A DNA stretch of 64,000 bases from Psychrobacter sp. Choline-02u-9 (lineage in GTDB: Bacteria > Pseudomonadota > Gammaproteobacteria > Pseudomonadales > Moraxellaceae), in the NCBI RefSeq assembly GCF_002836505.1, contig NZ_PJBF01000055.1, positions 62,001 through 126,000 on the forward strand, given 5' to 3'. Shown piece by piece: positions 36,935 through 46,672 of the stretch (its first letter is position 1; each line of letters opens with the position of its first letter). Under the pieces are notes generated by a model. It searched no databases. It was not told the origin of the DNA and was given only the letters and a program-made list of their open reading frames with translations. A program made the position numbers and the translations under genes.

Positions 36935-37657
36935 TTATACAAGATCTAAGAAGTCGCTAATAAAGGCATTGGCTGGCTGGTGTATTAGCTCTTCTGAAGT
37001 GCCTACCTGCTCTACTCGGCCCTGATTCATCACGACGATCTCATCTGATACCGCACGTGCCTCTTCTTGATCGTGCGTTACCATGATACTGGTGATACCA
37101 AGCTCGTGGTGGATGTTTTTTAGCCATGTGCGCAGCTCTTTACGGACTTTGGCATCTAGTGCACCAAACGGCTCATCTAGCAGCAACAGCTTCGGTTTGA
37201 CAGCAAGTGCACGTGCTAAGGCAATGCGCTGACGCTGACCACCTGATAGCTGATGTGGATAAGCATTGGCAACTTGTGGTAGCTGTACAAGGTCTAAGAG
37301 CTCTGCCACACGCTTATTGATATCAGCTTTGCTTGGGCGTTCGTTTTTTGGCAACAAGGTCAATCCAAACGCCACATTGTCCGCGATATTTTTATGGCGA
37401 AACAGTGCATAATGCTGAAACATAAAGCCAATATGGCGCTTTTGGACTGGAGTATTGGTCACATCCAGCTCATCGAACAATACCTGTCCAGAGTCAGCAT
37501 ATTCTAGACCTGCGATAATACGTAGCAAGGTAGTCTTACCGCAGCCTGATGGACCTAGTAACGTCGTCAGCTTGCCAGTCGGCACAGTGATATTGATATT
37601 GTCCAAAGCCGTAAAATTGCCGAATTTTTTATTAACGTTGCGAATCTCAATGCTCAT
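36935..37657 (-). CDS. cysA: Sulfate ABC transporter ATP-binding protein CysA (short form)
   Basis: The 240-residue ATPase of the sulfate/thiosulfate importer. Walker [10 protein letters not shown] (near 34-42), signature [15 protein letters not shown], Walker [14 protein letters not shown] and the switch His in VTHDQEEA are all present. E. coli CysA is about 365 residues; here the C-terminal regulatory (TOBE-like) domain is absent, and the frame ends cleanly about 50 bases before the terminator. It is last in the operon, 96 bases after cysW, together with cysT and two binding proteins upstream. Confidence 0.92.
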   Translation of the reverse strand: MSIEIRNVNKKFGNFTALDNINITVPTGKLTTLLGPSGCGKTTLLRIIAGLEYADSGQVLFDELDVTNTPVQKRHIGFMFQHYALFRHKNIADNVAFGLTLLPKNERPSKADINKRVAELLDLVQLPQVANAYPHQLSGGQRQRIALARALAVKPKLLLLDEPFGALDAKVRKELRTWLKNIHHELGITSIMVTHDQEEARAVSDEIVVMNQGRVEQVGTSEELIHQPANAFISDFLDLV

Positions 37658-37753
37658 AATCGTATCTCTTATTATATCTTTTGTCGTATCGTGGCAAGTA
37701 GCTGAATAGCGACTGCATCAATAGTATTAACATCATTTATCAGATAATGGCAG

Positions 37754-38704
37754 TTATACCTTGCCAGTACTGTCCGCACTCGTCGATTCAGTGGCGGCAG
37801 TGGCGTTAGCACTTACTGGCAGCTCAGGTGCACTGGCAAGCCGCTCAGACTTGGCAAATTTACGCTCTTGTATCTTGGTCATGACTTGCTGAATCAGTAG
37901 CGTCACTAAGGCAAGTGCAGCCAATATGCTCGATAAGGCAAACGCAGCGGTAAAGTTATAATCGTTATAGGCAATCTCAACCAATAGCGGCATGGTGTTA
38001 GTCTCGCCGCGAATGTGACCAGATACCACACTGACCGCACCAAACTCGCCCATCGCACGTGCATTGGTCAAAATCAAACCATACAGCAGCGCCCATTTAA
38101 TATTAGGCAATGTCACATGCCAAAAGGTCTGCCAGCCAGTCGCGCCTAAGGTCAACGCTGCTTGCTCTTCAGAGTCGCCTTGGGTCTGCATCAATGGTAT
38201 CAGCTCACGTGCCACAAACGGAAAGGTCACAAATAGCGTCGCCAGAATAATACCAGGCACCGCATATATGACCTGAAAACCCATACTCTCAAGCCAACCG
38301 CCAATAGTAGAGTTCAGTCCAAACAGCAGCACAAACATCAAACCTGCAACCACTGGTGATACCGAAAATGGTAAATCAAGCAACGTGGTGACCAGCTGCT
38401 TACCTTTAAACTGATAGCGCGTGACCAACCATGCAATCGCAATGCCCATTACCATATTAATCGGTAAGACAATTCCTGCCGTGATAAGCGTCAGCTTGAT
38501 GGCTTGCAAAGCTTCAGGATCGACCAGCGAGGCGATATATAACTGCCAACCATTTTTAAACGCCTCATAAAACACCGCCAATAATGGCACAACCAACATG
38601 ACGATCATAAACAGTACAGCGATGCCAATAAAGGTGCGACGTATCCATGGCGTATCTTTGGTCGCAGCGTTGCTTTGGTAGTCGTAGCTATTAGATATTT
38701 GCAT
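37754..38704 (-). CDS. cysW: Sulfate ABC transporter permease CysW
   Basis: A 316-residue inner-membrane permease with about six hydrophobic segments. The binding-protein-dependent transport (EAA) motif is seen as EEQAALTLGATGWQTFWHVT, and the CysW string TNARAMGEFGAVSVVSGHIRG follows. The C-terminal 40 residues are Ala/Ser-rich and poorly conserved. It is separated from cysT by a single base, so the two are translationally linked partners forming the membrane channel. Confidence 0.94.
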   Translation of the reverse strand: MQISNSYDYQSNAATKDTPWIRRTFIGIAVLFMIVMLVVPLLAVFYEAFKNGWQLYIASLVDPEALQAIKLTLITAGIVLPINMVMGIAIAWLVTRYQFKGKQLVTTLLDLPFSVSPVVAGLMFVLLFGLNSTIGGWLESMGFQVIYAVPGIILATLFVTFPFVARELIPLMQTQGDSEEQAALTLGATGWQTFWHVTLPNIKWALLYGLILTNARAMGEFGAVSVVSGHIRGETNTMPLLVEIAYNDYNFTAAFALSSILAALALVTLLIQQVMTKIQERKFAKSERLASAPELPVSANATAATESTSADSTGKV

Positions 38705-38705
38705 A

Positions 38706-39590
38706 TTAGCGAGCTCCTACACGGCGCGACAGTTTCCACTGCATGATATTGATGGTGAGCAAGATGACAAATGATATGAGTAGCATAAATAGTGCAACCG
38801 CAGAAGCACCTTGAATATCAAACTGCTCAAGTTTACTGATAATGATAAGCGGCAAAATCTCAGACTGCATCGGAATATTGCCCGCGATAAAGATAACTGA
38901 ACCATACTCGCCAGTGGCACGGGCAAACATCATACCTGCACCCATTAACAAAGCAGGCAATAGCTCTGGCAAAATCACTTTACGAAAAGTCGTCAAACGA
39001 TTAGCACCCAGTACCGCAGCCGCTTCTTCAAACTCAACCGATAGCTCAGCAAGTACGGGCTGCACCGCGCGGACAATAAAAGGAAAGCTCACCACAACCA
39101 GTGCTAGCCAAATACCTATCGGCGTAAAGGCAACCTGAATATCGAACTTGGCAAACCATTGACCAATCAAGCCATTAGGCGCATATAAAGTGGCAAGCGA
39201 GATACCTGTAACGGCCGTTGGTAGTGCAAATGGTAAATCAACCAAGGCATTAATCAGTGACTTACCCCAAAACTCATAGCGGACAAGCACCCATGCGACC
39301 AGTGTGCCAAATACCATATTGGTCAACATCGCTAAAAATGACATCCATAAGCTTAGCTTGATAGCGGCAGTGACTTGTGGCTGGGTAATGGTTTCCCAAA
39401 AGCCCGTCCAACCCATCTGCGTCGTGGTATAAGCCATCATAGCAAACGGTAGTACCACCAATAACGACAAGCTAAAGACAGTAATACCCATGCTCAGACC
39501 GAACCCGGGTAGCACATTGCGCTGACGCAAACGGGTCAGCCAACCTTTTTTATTGCTGGGCTTACTGGCAGAAGAAGATGTTGCACTCAT
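38706..39590 (-). CDS. cysT: Sulfate ABC transporter permease CysT (CysU)
   Basis: A 294-residue inner-membrane permease, partner of CysW. The EAA loop is EFEEAAAVLGANRLTTFRKV, and ATGEYGSVIFIAGNIP is the family string for this subunit. About six hydrophobic segments follow a Ser/Lys-rich N-terminus. It lies 223 bases after the nearer sulfate-binding protein gene, across a region with several inverted repeats, and 1 base before cysW. Confidence 0.94.
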   Translation of the reverse strand: MSATSSSASKPSNKKGWLTRLRQRNVLPGFGLSMGITVFSLSLLVVLPFAMMAYTTTQMGWTGFWETITQPQVTAAIKLSLWMSFLAMLTNMVFGTLVAWVLVRYEFWGKSLINALVDLPFALPTAVTGISLATLYAPNGLIGQWFAKFDIQVAFTPIGIWLALVVVSFPFIVRAVQPVLAELSVEFEEAAAVLGANRLTTFRKVILPELLPALLMGAGMMFARATGEYGSVIFIAGNIPMQSEILPLIIISKLEQFDIQGASAVALFMLLISFVILLTINIMQWKLSRRVGAR

Positions 39591-39690
39591 AGTGATGTCC
39601 TATTGCCTAACTGATGGTACTTAGCGAGGGTGCTCACTGTAAGACCATTATTACCATTGTTATCAAAATTATTATTGGTCGGCTTATGAT

Positions 39691-39802
39691 ATAAAGGACA
39701 TAGTGCGTACGACCATGTCCTTTATGGGGTGCTTCATGACTGACTGTACGATTAACTGAGTTAATCTGTTGCAGTAGTTAGCGCAGTAGCTGCTCTAACT
39801 AC
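39691..39802 (-). repeat. Three inverted repeats between sbp and cysT
   Basis: ATAAAGGACAT/ATGTCCTTTAT (39691-39725, perfect 11-bp arms), ATTAAC/GTTAAT (39751-39765) and GTAGTTAG/CTAACTAC (39774-39802) lie in a row directly after the sbp stop codon. None has a T-run. They could stabilise the 3' end of the binding-protein mRNA or reduce read-through into the permease genes. Confidence 0.6.
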
Positions 39803-39813
39803 TCAGCAAGTGA

Positions 39814-40905
39814 TTACTGAGGCGCGTTAATTGCCAATTGGTCAAATACACCGCCATCGCTGAAGTAAGTGCTCATGATCTCATCCCACGTACCAAAGGC
39901 ATCGTTCGGGCGGAAAGTCTCAACTGGCGGTAATTTGTCACCGTTTTTGTCAAGCACGCTCTTAACGCTAGGACGTAGATATAGATTGGCCGCTAGCTGC
40001 TGAGCCGGCTCACTCCATAAGTAATCAAGATACGCTTTGGCAGCGTCTGTAGTGCCTTTTTTATCTGTTACCGTCTTCACAACTGCTACAGGGCTTTCTG
40101 ATTTAATTGAGTATTTTGGATAAACGATGTCTACTTGACCTGCGCCAAAATCAGTCGCTGCAAGGTTGGCTTCGTTTTCAAAAGTAACCAACACATCACC
40201 AATACCGCGCTGTACGAAAGTCGTTGTCGCGGCACGTCCGCCGTTTTCATAGACTTTGACATTTTTTAGCATGTCTTTTACGTAGCCTTTAGCTTTTGTT
40301 TCATCTTCATTAAAAGCATGTAGACCATAACCGTATGCACCTAAGAACGCATAACGACCGTTACCCGTCACTTTTGGATTGGCCATGACAATCTCAACAC
40401 CGTCTTTGGTCAAGTCTTCCCAGTCTTTGATATTTTTTGGATTGTCTTTACGCACCAAGAATACGATCGTACTGGTAAAAGGAACCGCATTGTCTGGGAA
40501 TTTGCTTTCCCAATCTGACTCAACCAAGCCTTTTTTCTCAAGCAGCTCAATATCAGACCCTTGGTTCATGGTAGCAACATCGGCTTGTAGGCCGTTGGCA
40601 ACAGACAATGCTTGCTTACTTGAGCCGCCATGTGACTGTTTGATTAAGATATTGCTGTCTGGGTTTTCAGCTTTGTAGTGCTCAACAAACAACGGGTTGT
40701 AGTCTTTATAGAAGTCACGTGCCACATCGTATGAGACATTAAGTAGCTCGATATTTTGCCCTTCTGTCGTCGCTGAACCATCAGCTGCGGCCTCAGTAGT
40801 CTCACTGTTGTTACAGCCAGCTAGACCAAGGGTCAAAGCAACGCCAGCAATACTCAAGGCACTAAGAGTTTTACTTTTCTGTTGATAACGAGCTACGTCT
40901 GTCAT
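39814..40905 (-). CDS. sbp: Sulfate-binding lipoprotein (Sbp family), copy 1
   Basis: A 363-residue ABC-importer binding protein, start ATG 40905 with GAGGT upstream; an upstream ATG at 41028 has no support. Lipobox GLAGC, then an acidic/Thr linker. The family strings LLNVSYDVARDFYKDYN and QSHGGSSKQALSV (anion-binding Ser/Gly region) are present, with ANPKVTGNGRYAFLGAYGYG and FVQRGIGDVLVTFENEA further on. The lipid anchor, unlike soluble E. coli Sbp, suggests tethering to the outer face of the inner membrane. It is nearest to the permease genes and is a close paralogue of the next gene upstream. Confidence 0.93.
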   Translation of the reverse strand: MTDVARYQQKSKTLSALSIAGVALTLGLAGCNNSETTEAAADGSATTEGQNIELLNVSYDVARDFYKDYNPLFVEHYKAENPDSNILIKQSHGGSSKQALSVANGLQADVATMNQGSDIELLEKKGLVESDWESKFPDNAVPFTSTIVFLVRKDNPKNIKDWEDLTKDGVEIVMANPKVTGNGRYAFLGAYGYGLHAFNEDETKAKGYVKDMLKNVKVYENGGRAATTTFVQRGIGDVLVTFENEANLAATDFGAGQVDIVYPKYSIKSESPVAVVKTVTDKKGTTDAAKAYLDYLWSEPAQQLAANLYLRPSVKSVLDKNGDKLPPVETFRPNDAFGTWDEIMSTYFSDGGVFDQLAINAPQ

Positions 40906-41188
40906 AAATACCTCAAAGATGTCTGTTGTGTAATGCAAGTATGCTAACAGTGCCATCTTATTATGTTTAATGATGAATATGCGTATGTTATTGCCAAAAG
41001 GGAATAACAAGCGGACAAACCTAAACATATCAATAATTTATCGTACTGGATGTCACGTATAACTGTTGGTTTGGCAATAAACAGTGTCACTACTGGCACA
41101 AATGCTAACTGCCCAATATGCGCTTTCTTGTATGTACTATTACTGATAATAGCGAGATAGACAGTTATATGAATCAAACCATCAGCGG

Positions 41189-42328
41189 CTACTTGCTGCT
41201 CGTCTTGGTGCTCGCCAGCTGATCAAAACGGCCGCCATCGACAAAAAATCCATCCATAATTTGGTTCCATGAGCCAAAGACCGCCACAGGATCAAACGTC
41301 TCTATATCAGGCAACGTATCCTTGTGATCGGCTAAGACTTGCTCGTTGCTTGGACGCATATACATCTCTGCCATGAGCTCTTGTGCAGGTTTGTCCCATA
41401 AACCTTTCAGATAAGCACTAGCCGCTTCCGTCTTACCAGATTTTTCAGTCACTGATGTTACGACCGCTACTGGGTTGGCAATCGTAATCGAATAGCTCGG
41501 GTATACAATATCAACGTTACCCTTTGCAAATTGCTGGGCAGTCAAATGTGCTTCATTTTCGGTCGTGATCAACACATCACCTAAACCACGTTGAGTAAAG
41601 CTGGTCGTCGCAGCGCGTGCGCCATTGTCATAAGTAACCACGTTTGCCAGCAGCTTTTTGATGAAATCATTGGTTTTTACAGGGTTTTCATTACTGCTTT
41701 CTTTGAATTGGTGCAAGCCGTAGCCATAAGCACCCAAGAAGGCATAACGCGCTGTACCACTGGTTTTCGGGTTTGGGATGACCACATCGATATCATTACG
41801 GGCCAAATCTGACCAGTCTTTGATATTTTTTGGATTACCAGCGCGAACCAGTAGCACCATGGTGCTAGTATACGGCACGGCATTATTTGGTAGTGCTTGC
41901 TGCCAGTCAGCAGCGACCAAACCTTTCTCCACCAACAGATTCATATCGCTCTCTTGGTTAAAGGTCACTACATCGGCTTGTAGACCATTGGCGACAGAGA
42001 GCGCCTGCTTACTAGAGCCGCCATGTGATTGATTGATATTTACTTTGCTATTTGGGTGAGTCTTCTGATAGTCGGTACTGAATAAAGTGTTGTAGTCTTT
42101 ATAAAAGTCGCGAGATACATCATAGGAAACGTTGAGTAAATTGACATCTTGCGTCTCGCCACTTGCATTATTCGTCGCGTCATTTTGCGTCGCTTCTGTT
42201 GGACTGCAGCCTGTCATTATCATCGCTGCTGCGAGCATGCCGCTGGTGGCAAGTACACGCGCTTTTACAGGCTTATTATTAGTTGATTGAATGCTAGCAA
42301 TGCTGATTTGTTGGAATTTTTTTTGCAT
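41189..42328 (-). CDS. Sulfate-binding lipoprotein (Sbp family), copy 2
   Basis: A 379-residue paralogue of the adjacent sbp, same architecture: signal with lipobox MIMTGC, an acidic Asn/Thr linker, then LLNVSYDVSRDFYKDYN, NQSHGGSSKQALSV, NPKTSGTARYAFLGAYGYG and FTQRGLGDVLITTENEA. It is first in the sulfate-uptake run, 283 bases upstream of copy 1 (measured from copy 1's start codon). The two copies differ at many positions, so the duplication is not recent. It may bind sulfate with different affinity, or thiosulfate; sequence alone does not say. Confidence 0.92.
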   Translation of the reverse strand: MQKKFQQISIASIQSTNNKPVKARVLATSGMLAAAMIMTGCSPTEATQNDATNNASGETQDVNLLNVSYDVSRDFYKDYNTLFSTDYQKTHPNSKVNINQSHGGSSKQALSVANGLQADVVTFNQESDMNLLVEKGLVAADWQQALPNNAVPYTSTMVLLVRAGNPKNIKDWSDLARNDIDVVIPNPKTSGTARYAFLGAYGYGLHQFKESSNENPVKTNDFIKKLLANVVTYDNGARAATTSFTQRGLGDVLITTENEAHLTAQQFAKGNVDIVYPSYSITIANPVAVVTSVTEKSGKTEAASAYLKGLWDKPAQELMAEMYMRPSNEQVLADHKDTLPDIETFDPVAVFGSWNQIMDGFFVDGGRFDQLASTKTSSK

Positions 42329-42688
42329 GATTCTCTCGATAAAAGTATTAGAAGCGTTTTGTCAAAATCTTGACCATCATCACAGGGCCTACAATTTTTT
42401 GAGTTCGGTTGTCGGGATGATGCAAGCTATGCTAGCAGCATAAATAGCAAACGCTTAGTGACGAATTAGCTTATCGACTAGTGAAGTTGGCATAAGTGAT
42501 AGGAGCAATCGTTTTGCAGCATCAAGCATAAAAGGAGGTACATAACTGCTGGCAGGTTTATTAAGTAGACTATGATTTGGGTAGGCTGTACCATTATTTG
42601 TACGTCATGAAGTTTGCTGTATTAATGATACTTTCATTATCCTGATGCTATGCAAACCTTACCCTCCTACTTGACCAAAGGCCCTTAT
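42329..42688. other. Divergent region between second sbp and lipoprotein gene
   Basis: About 360 bases with no gene. An orphan AAGGAGG (42532-42538) has no start codon at a useful distance. The promoter of the sulfate-uptake operon should be here; no clear CysB site could be called by eye. Confidence 0.4.
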
Positions 42689-43246
42689 ATGACTCTTTTA
42701 TACCGTCAATTTCGTTCTATTGTAGGGCTAATAATGTTGACCTCTACCCTAGCTGCTTTAACAGGCTGTAATAGTATGTCGCCCACTGTGAACAGCGCTA
42801 ACCACAGCACGGTTAAATCAGTTGCCAGTACAACATCTACTTTGCCAGCTATTCAAAATAATGATTTGGGTGACAATGTCTCAGCAGACAAGGTTTCAGC
42901 GGATTACGCTACTGCCGACTACGATAAACGAGTACAAGGCTATGATTGGGTTGGCGTGATGGTACGAGCAGATGGTGATCGACAGATTGACATTAAAGTT
43001 CGTTCACGCAGCGATATCAAAAAACCTACTTGTCACTTCGATAGTAAGGCGACATTGATGGGCCAAGATACTGCTCATGGTATGATTTTTCAGTCAAAGG
43101 TAAATGGCAGCACGGCTTTTTTCCAATTTAAGGACGACTCCCTCATCATCGACAGCCCAGATAAGTATGCACTGAACTATTTTTGCTCAGGTGGTGGCTC
43201 TCTTGCTGGAGAATATAAGAAGCTGGCAGAAGGCTTGGAGATTTAA
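42689..43246 (+). CDS. Small lipoprotein of unknown function
   Basis: A 185-residue exported lipoprotein; start ATG 42689 (Met14 of a longer open frame) has AAAGG about 10 bases upstream. The signal has lipobox AALTGC, followed by a Ser/Thr/Asn-rich linker and a domain with VQGYDWVGVMVRADGDRQID and two cysteines (TCHFDS, NYFCSGGG). I do not recognise the family. It sits inside the sulfur region, between the binding proteins and sat, but nothing shows a role in sulfur metabolism. Confidence 0.65.
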   Translation: MTLLYRQFRSIVGLIMLTSTLAALTGCNSMSPTVNSANHSTVKSVASTTSTLPAIQNNDLGDNVSADKVSADYATADYDKRVQGYDWVGVMVRADGDRQIDIKVRSRSDIKKPTCHFDSKATLMGQDTAHGMIFQSKVNGSTAFFQFKDDSLIIDSPDKYALNYFCSGGGSLAGEYKKLAEGLEI

Positions 43247-43302
43247 GAGACAGCGCTAGTATGCGTTAAGTTGTTTTCCATTTTAAACATGATGATAAAA
43301 AC

Positions 43303-43338
43303 AAAAAGGTGCCAGACTATAAGTCTGACACCTTTTTT
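43303..43338. terminator. Bidirectional terminator between lipoprotein and sat
   Basis: AAAAAGGTG-C-CAGAC pairs with GTCTG-A-CACCTTTTT around a TATAA loop; there are T-runs on both strands and converging genes on either side. Confidence 0.88.
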
Positions 43339-43380
43339 ATAACTGGCTTAGTACGAGTTATTTATCCTGATGATCTGCCC

Positions 43381-44643
43381 TTATACCGCAGATGCACCCG
43401 TTAATTTAACTTCAGCACGCTCTTCTTTTGCAATGCCGGCATAGTAGTCACGCAAAATTTGTAGTACTTCTGGACGGCTAAAGTTATCTGGTACATCTTC
43501 ATCTTCTGATAGTGCTTTACGCAGCTTAGTACCTGACACTTTAACGTGTTCAGAGGCGTCATGCGGGCAAGTCTTGTCAGAGGCCATCGCATTACAAGCA
43601 TTACACCAGAACGTCCAGCCAATTTTGAGCGGCTGAGTGATAAGGTCATCTTTACCAACGTGCTCAAAAATCGTTTGCGCATCAAACGCACCGTAGTAAT
43701 CGCCGACACCCGCATGGTCACGACCAACAATCAGATGGCTACAGCCATAGTTTTGACGGAATAGCGCATGTAATAATGCCTCACGTGGGCCAGCATAGCG
43801 CATATCCAACGGATAGCCTGCTTGGATAACGGTATCTTGTCTAAAGTAGTTGTCGATCAAGGTTTTGATGGCTTCTTGACGAACTTCTGCTGGGATGTCG
43901 CCAGGTTTCAATGCCCCTAATAATGAATGAATCAACACACCATCACAGATCTCAATCGCAATCTTGGCCAAATACTCATGTGAGCGGTGCATTGGATTAC
44001 GCGTTTGGAATGCAGCCACTGTTTTCCAGCCTTTAGCATCTAAAATTGCGCGTGTTTCTGCTGGCGTTTTGTAGATTTCTGGATATAGTGCTGGGAACTC
44101 ACCTTCGCTTAATACTTCAACGCTACCGGCAATATTGATGGCTTCTTGGCTCAATACTTGCTGTACGCCCGGATGCTCTGAATCCGTGGTCGTGAATACT
44201 TGCTGACACTCATGTTCTTTATCGATGGTATAAGTCTCTTCTACCGTCAAGATACCCATGACTTCGCCATCTTGAGCGACCAAGGCTACTTTGTCGCCTT
44301 GACTCAAATTATCCGCAGTTTCTTTTGGCGCAGACAAAGTGATAGGAATTGGCCAAAACAAGCCAGCGTTTTCACCGCTTTGCAGACGCATGTTGTCTAC
44401 CACGCCCTGCCAGTCCGCTTGATTCATAAAACCATTTAACGGAGTAAAACCACCAATACCGAACATGATTAAATCACCACGCTCACGTGAGCTTAGAGTG
44501 ATGGTCGGCAATGTGCTGGCAAGCTCTAATGCTTGATCACGTGCTGCACCGTTTAATAATAGTGGCTTAAGCTCTGCACTACCATGTGGTGGAACCAGCT
44601 TTGATTTGAATTGTGATTGGGTTTGGCTTTGAGTTTGAGACAT
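43381..44643 (-). CDS. sat: ATP sulfurylase (sulfate adenylyltransferase, Sat type)
   Basis: A 420-residue enzyme making adenylyl sulfate (APS) from sulfate and ATP. The active-site strings [15 protein letters not shown] and [15 protein letters not shown] are present, with SGTKLRKAL near the C-terminus. It is the single-chain Sat/Met3 type, not the CysDN heterodimer, and has no fused APS kinase domain. Start chosen at ATG 44643, giving an N-terminus with Ser-Gln-Thr-Gln repeats; the longer frame to 44700 looks artificial. A possible GAGG site lies about 13 bases upstream. It is divergent from the cysI operon. Confidence 0.94.
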   Translation of the reverse strand: MSQTQSQTQSQFKSKLVPPHGSAELKPLLLNGAARDQALELASTLPTITLSSRERGDLIMFGIGGFTPLNGFMNQADWQGVVDNMRLQSGENAGLFWPIPITLSAPKETADNLSQGDKVALVAQDGEVMGILTVEETYTIDKEHECQQVFTTTDSEHPGVQQVLSQEAINIAGSVEVLSEGEFPALYPEIYKTPAETRAILDAKGWKTVAAFQTRNPMHRSHEYLAKIAIEICDGVLIHSLLGALKPGDIPAEVRQEAIKTLIDNYFRQDTVIQAGYPLDMRYAGPREALLHALFRQNYGCSHLIVGRDHAGVGDYYGAFDAQTIFEHVGKDDLITQPLKIGWTFWCNACNAMASDKTCPHDASEHVKVSGTKLRKALSEDEDVPDNFSRPEVLQILRDYYAGIAKEERAEVKLTGASAV

Positions 44644-44986
44644 ATAGTTATTAAAACCTCTTATAAAAAGAATGGTTGGAAGAGATGAGCAAAAATGCAA
44701 AAGCGATTAAATGTACAAAACTGAGAAGAAAGCCGTCGCTAGATAATAAGTAGCGTACTAGCGACTGGGCATTAAATTTGATACGCATAGGCTACCTAAC
44801 TTTCGTTATGAAAATTTATGCTGTGTTTGGATATGGATATGTCTGAAAGGAATTTATGTTTCTGGCTACAAGCTTATATGATGTATAGCTGAATTATTTA
44901 CATTGCGAACGGCAATAAAACCTATTACACACGCAAATCATTTTCGTCGCTGATTTTAAGATTAAAAACAAAACTGAGATTACGTC
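44644..44986. other. Divergent promoter region sat / cysI
   Basis: 343 bases between divergent sulfur-assimilation genes, the natural place for a shared regulator site such as CysB. No gene is seen and no operator can be assigned by eye. Confidence 0.45.
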
Positions 44987-46672
44987 ATGTATCAATATAA
45001 TTACGCTGACCAGACTTTGGTAGAGGAACGAGTTGCCCAATTTCGCGACCAAACCGAGCGGTTTTTGGCAGGTGAGCTTGCCGAGGAGCAGTACTTACCA
45101 CTGCGATTGCAAAACGGCTTGTATATCCAGCGTTATGCGCCTATGCTCCGTATCGCCATTCCTTACGGCTTGCTTGCCAGCTATCAGCTACGCAAATTGG
45201 CTGAGATTACCCGTAAGTATGATAAAGGCTATGGGCACATGACCACCCGTACCAATATTCAGCTGAACTGGCCAAAACTAGAAGAAGTGCCAGACATTTT
45301 GGCTGAGCTTGCGACAGTACAGATGCATGCCATCCAAACCTCAGGTAACTGTATCCGTAATACGACAACGGATCCTTATGCGGGTATCCATAAAGAAGAA
45401 ATTGCTGACCCACGCCCTTATTGTGAGATTATCCGTCAGTGGTCAACCTTCCACCCTGAGTTTGCCTTTTTACCACGTAAATTTAAAATTGCAGTCATCG
45501 GTACCGAAGCGGATCGAGCTGCGACGCAAGTCCATGATGTGGGTCTGCACGTCGTTACCAATGACGCAGGCGAGCTTGGCTTTGAAGTGATCGTTGGTGG
45601 TGGCCTCGGGCGTACCCCTATTATCGGCAAAACGATTCGCAAGTTTTTACCTCGTGAGCATTTACTCAGCTATCTGGATGCCGTTTTGCGCGTTTATAAC
45701 TTGCATGGTCGCCGTGATAACAAGTACAAAGCCCGTATTAAAATTTTGGTTGATAGCTTAGGTGGCAATCAGTTTGGCAAATTGGTGGAGGCTGACTGGG
45801 AAGCACATACTAAAGATGGCCCGCTTACCTTGACTGAAGAGAATTTTGACACCGCTGCTAGCTACTTTAGCATGCCTGATTATCAGTCATTTGATGCGCT
45901 CGCAGTACAATCAGAGTTGCAAGCACAATTGGCAGACAATAAAGATTTCGCTGATTGGTATAAGCAAAACACCGTGGCACATAAGGTGGACGGTTACCGT
46001 GCGGTAGTGATCTCTTTAAAAGCCGGACTGGTGGACGGTCGTTATGTGCCATCAGGTGACTTGAGTGATGCGCAAATGGATGCGCTTGCCGATTTGTCTG
46101 ATCGTTATAGCTTTGGTGAATTGCGCGGTACGTATCAGCAAAATCTGGTATTCGCTGATGTGCAAACCAATGAGCTTTATGAATTGTGGCAGCAGCTATC
46201 AGATTTGCATTTAGCACGCGCCAATATCAACACCTTAACCGACATGATTGTCTGCCCAGGTTGGGATTATTGCTCACTGGCCAATGCGACTACGCACAAT
46301 ATCGCTGAGCAAATCGAAAAGCAGTTTGATGATTTAGATTACTTGTATGATCTTGGTGATATTCGCCTAAACATGTCAGGCTGCATGAATGCTTGCGCCC
46401 ATCATCACACAGGTGATATCGGCATCTTGGGTGTGGACAAAAAAGGCGAGCACTGGTATCAGATTAGCCTTGGCGGTAACTCTAGTAATGACGCCAAATT
46501 GGGCAAAATCTTAGGAAAAGCGGTGCCAGCGGATGATGTGGCCAGCACGCTACAAACCATTTTAGATGTGTATCTCGATATACGCGGCACTAACGAACAA
46601 GATGTTGAGGGTTTTGGTGACGTGATTGACCGCGTTGGTATCGCCCCCTTTAAGGAGAAGGTCTATGGCTAA
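44987..46672 (+). CDS. cysI: Assimilatory sulfite reductase hemoprotein (CysI/NirA family)
   Basis: A 561-residue siroheme/[4Fe-4S] enzyme reducing sulfite to sulfide. The first half has the siroheme-binding region (GYGHMTTRTNIQLNWPKL, TSGNCIRNTTTDPYAG). The cluster cysteines are in MIVCPGWDYCSLANA and RLNMSGCMNACAHHH. No cysJ flavoprotein gene is adjacent, and the gene overlaps a DUF934 gene by 8 bases, so electrons probably come from ferredoxin or an unidentified partner. Nitrite reductase is possible by family, but cysH, DUF934 and sat neighbours favour sulfite. Confidence 0.93.
   Translation: MYQYNYADQTLVEERVAQFRDQTERFLAGELAEEQYLPLRLQNGLYIQRYAPMLRIAIPYGLLASYQLRKLAEITRKYDKGYGHMTTRTNIQLNWPKLEEVPDILAELATVQMHAIQTSGNCIRNTTTDPYAGIHKEEIADPRPYCEIIRQWSTFHPEFAFLPRKFKIAVIGTEADRAATQVHDVGLHVVTNDAGELGFEVIVGGGLGRTPIIGKTIRKFLPREHLLSYLDAVLRVYNLHGRRDNKYKARIKILVDSLGGNQFGKLVEADWEAHTKDGPLTLTEENFDTAASYFSMPDYQSFDALAVQSELQAQLADNKDFADWYKQNTVAHKVDGYRAVVISLKAGLVDGRYVPSGDLSDAQMDALADLSDRYSFGELRGTYQQNLVFADVQTNELYELWQQLSDLHLARANINTLTDMIVCPGWDYCSLANATTHNIAEQIEKQFDDLDYLYDLGDIRLNMSGCMNACAHHHTGDIGILGVDKKGEHWYQISLGGNSSNDAKLGKILGKAVPADDVASTLQTILDVYLDIRGTNEQDVEGFGDVIDRVGIAPFKEKVYG

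Noticed and set aside
42532..42538. Perfect AAGGAGG ribosome-site-like sequence
   Set aside because: No start codon at a suitable distance and no open frame follows.
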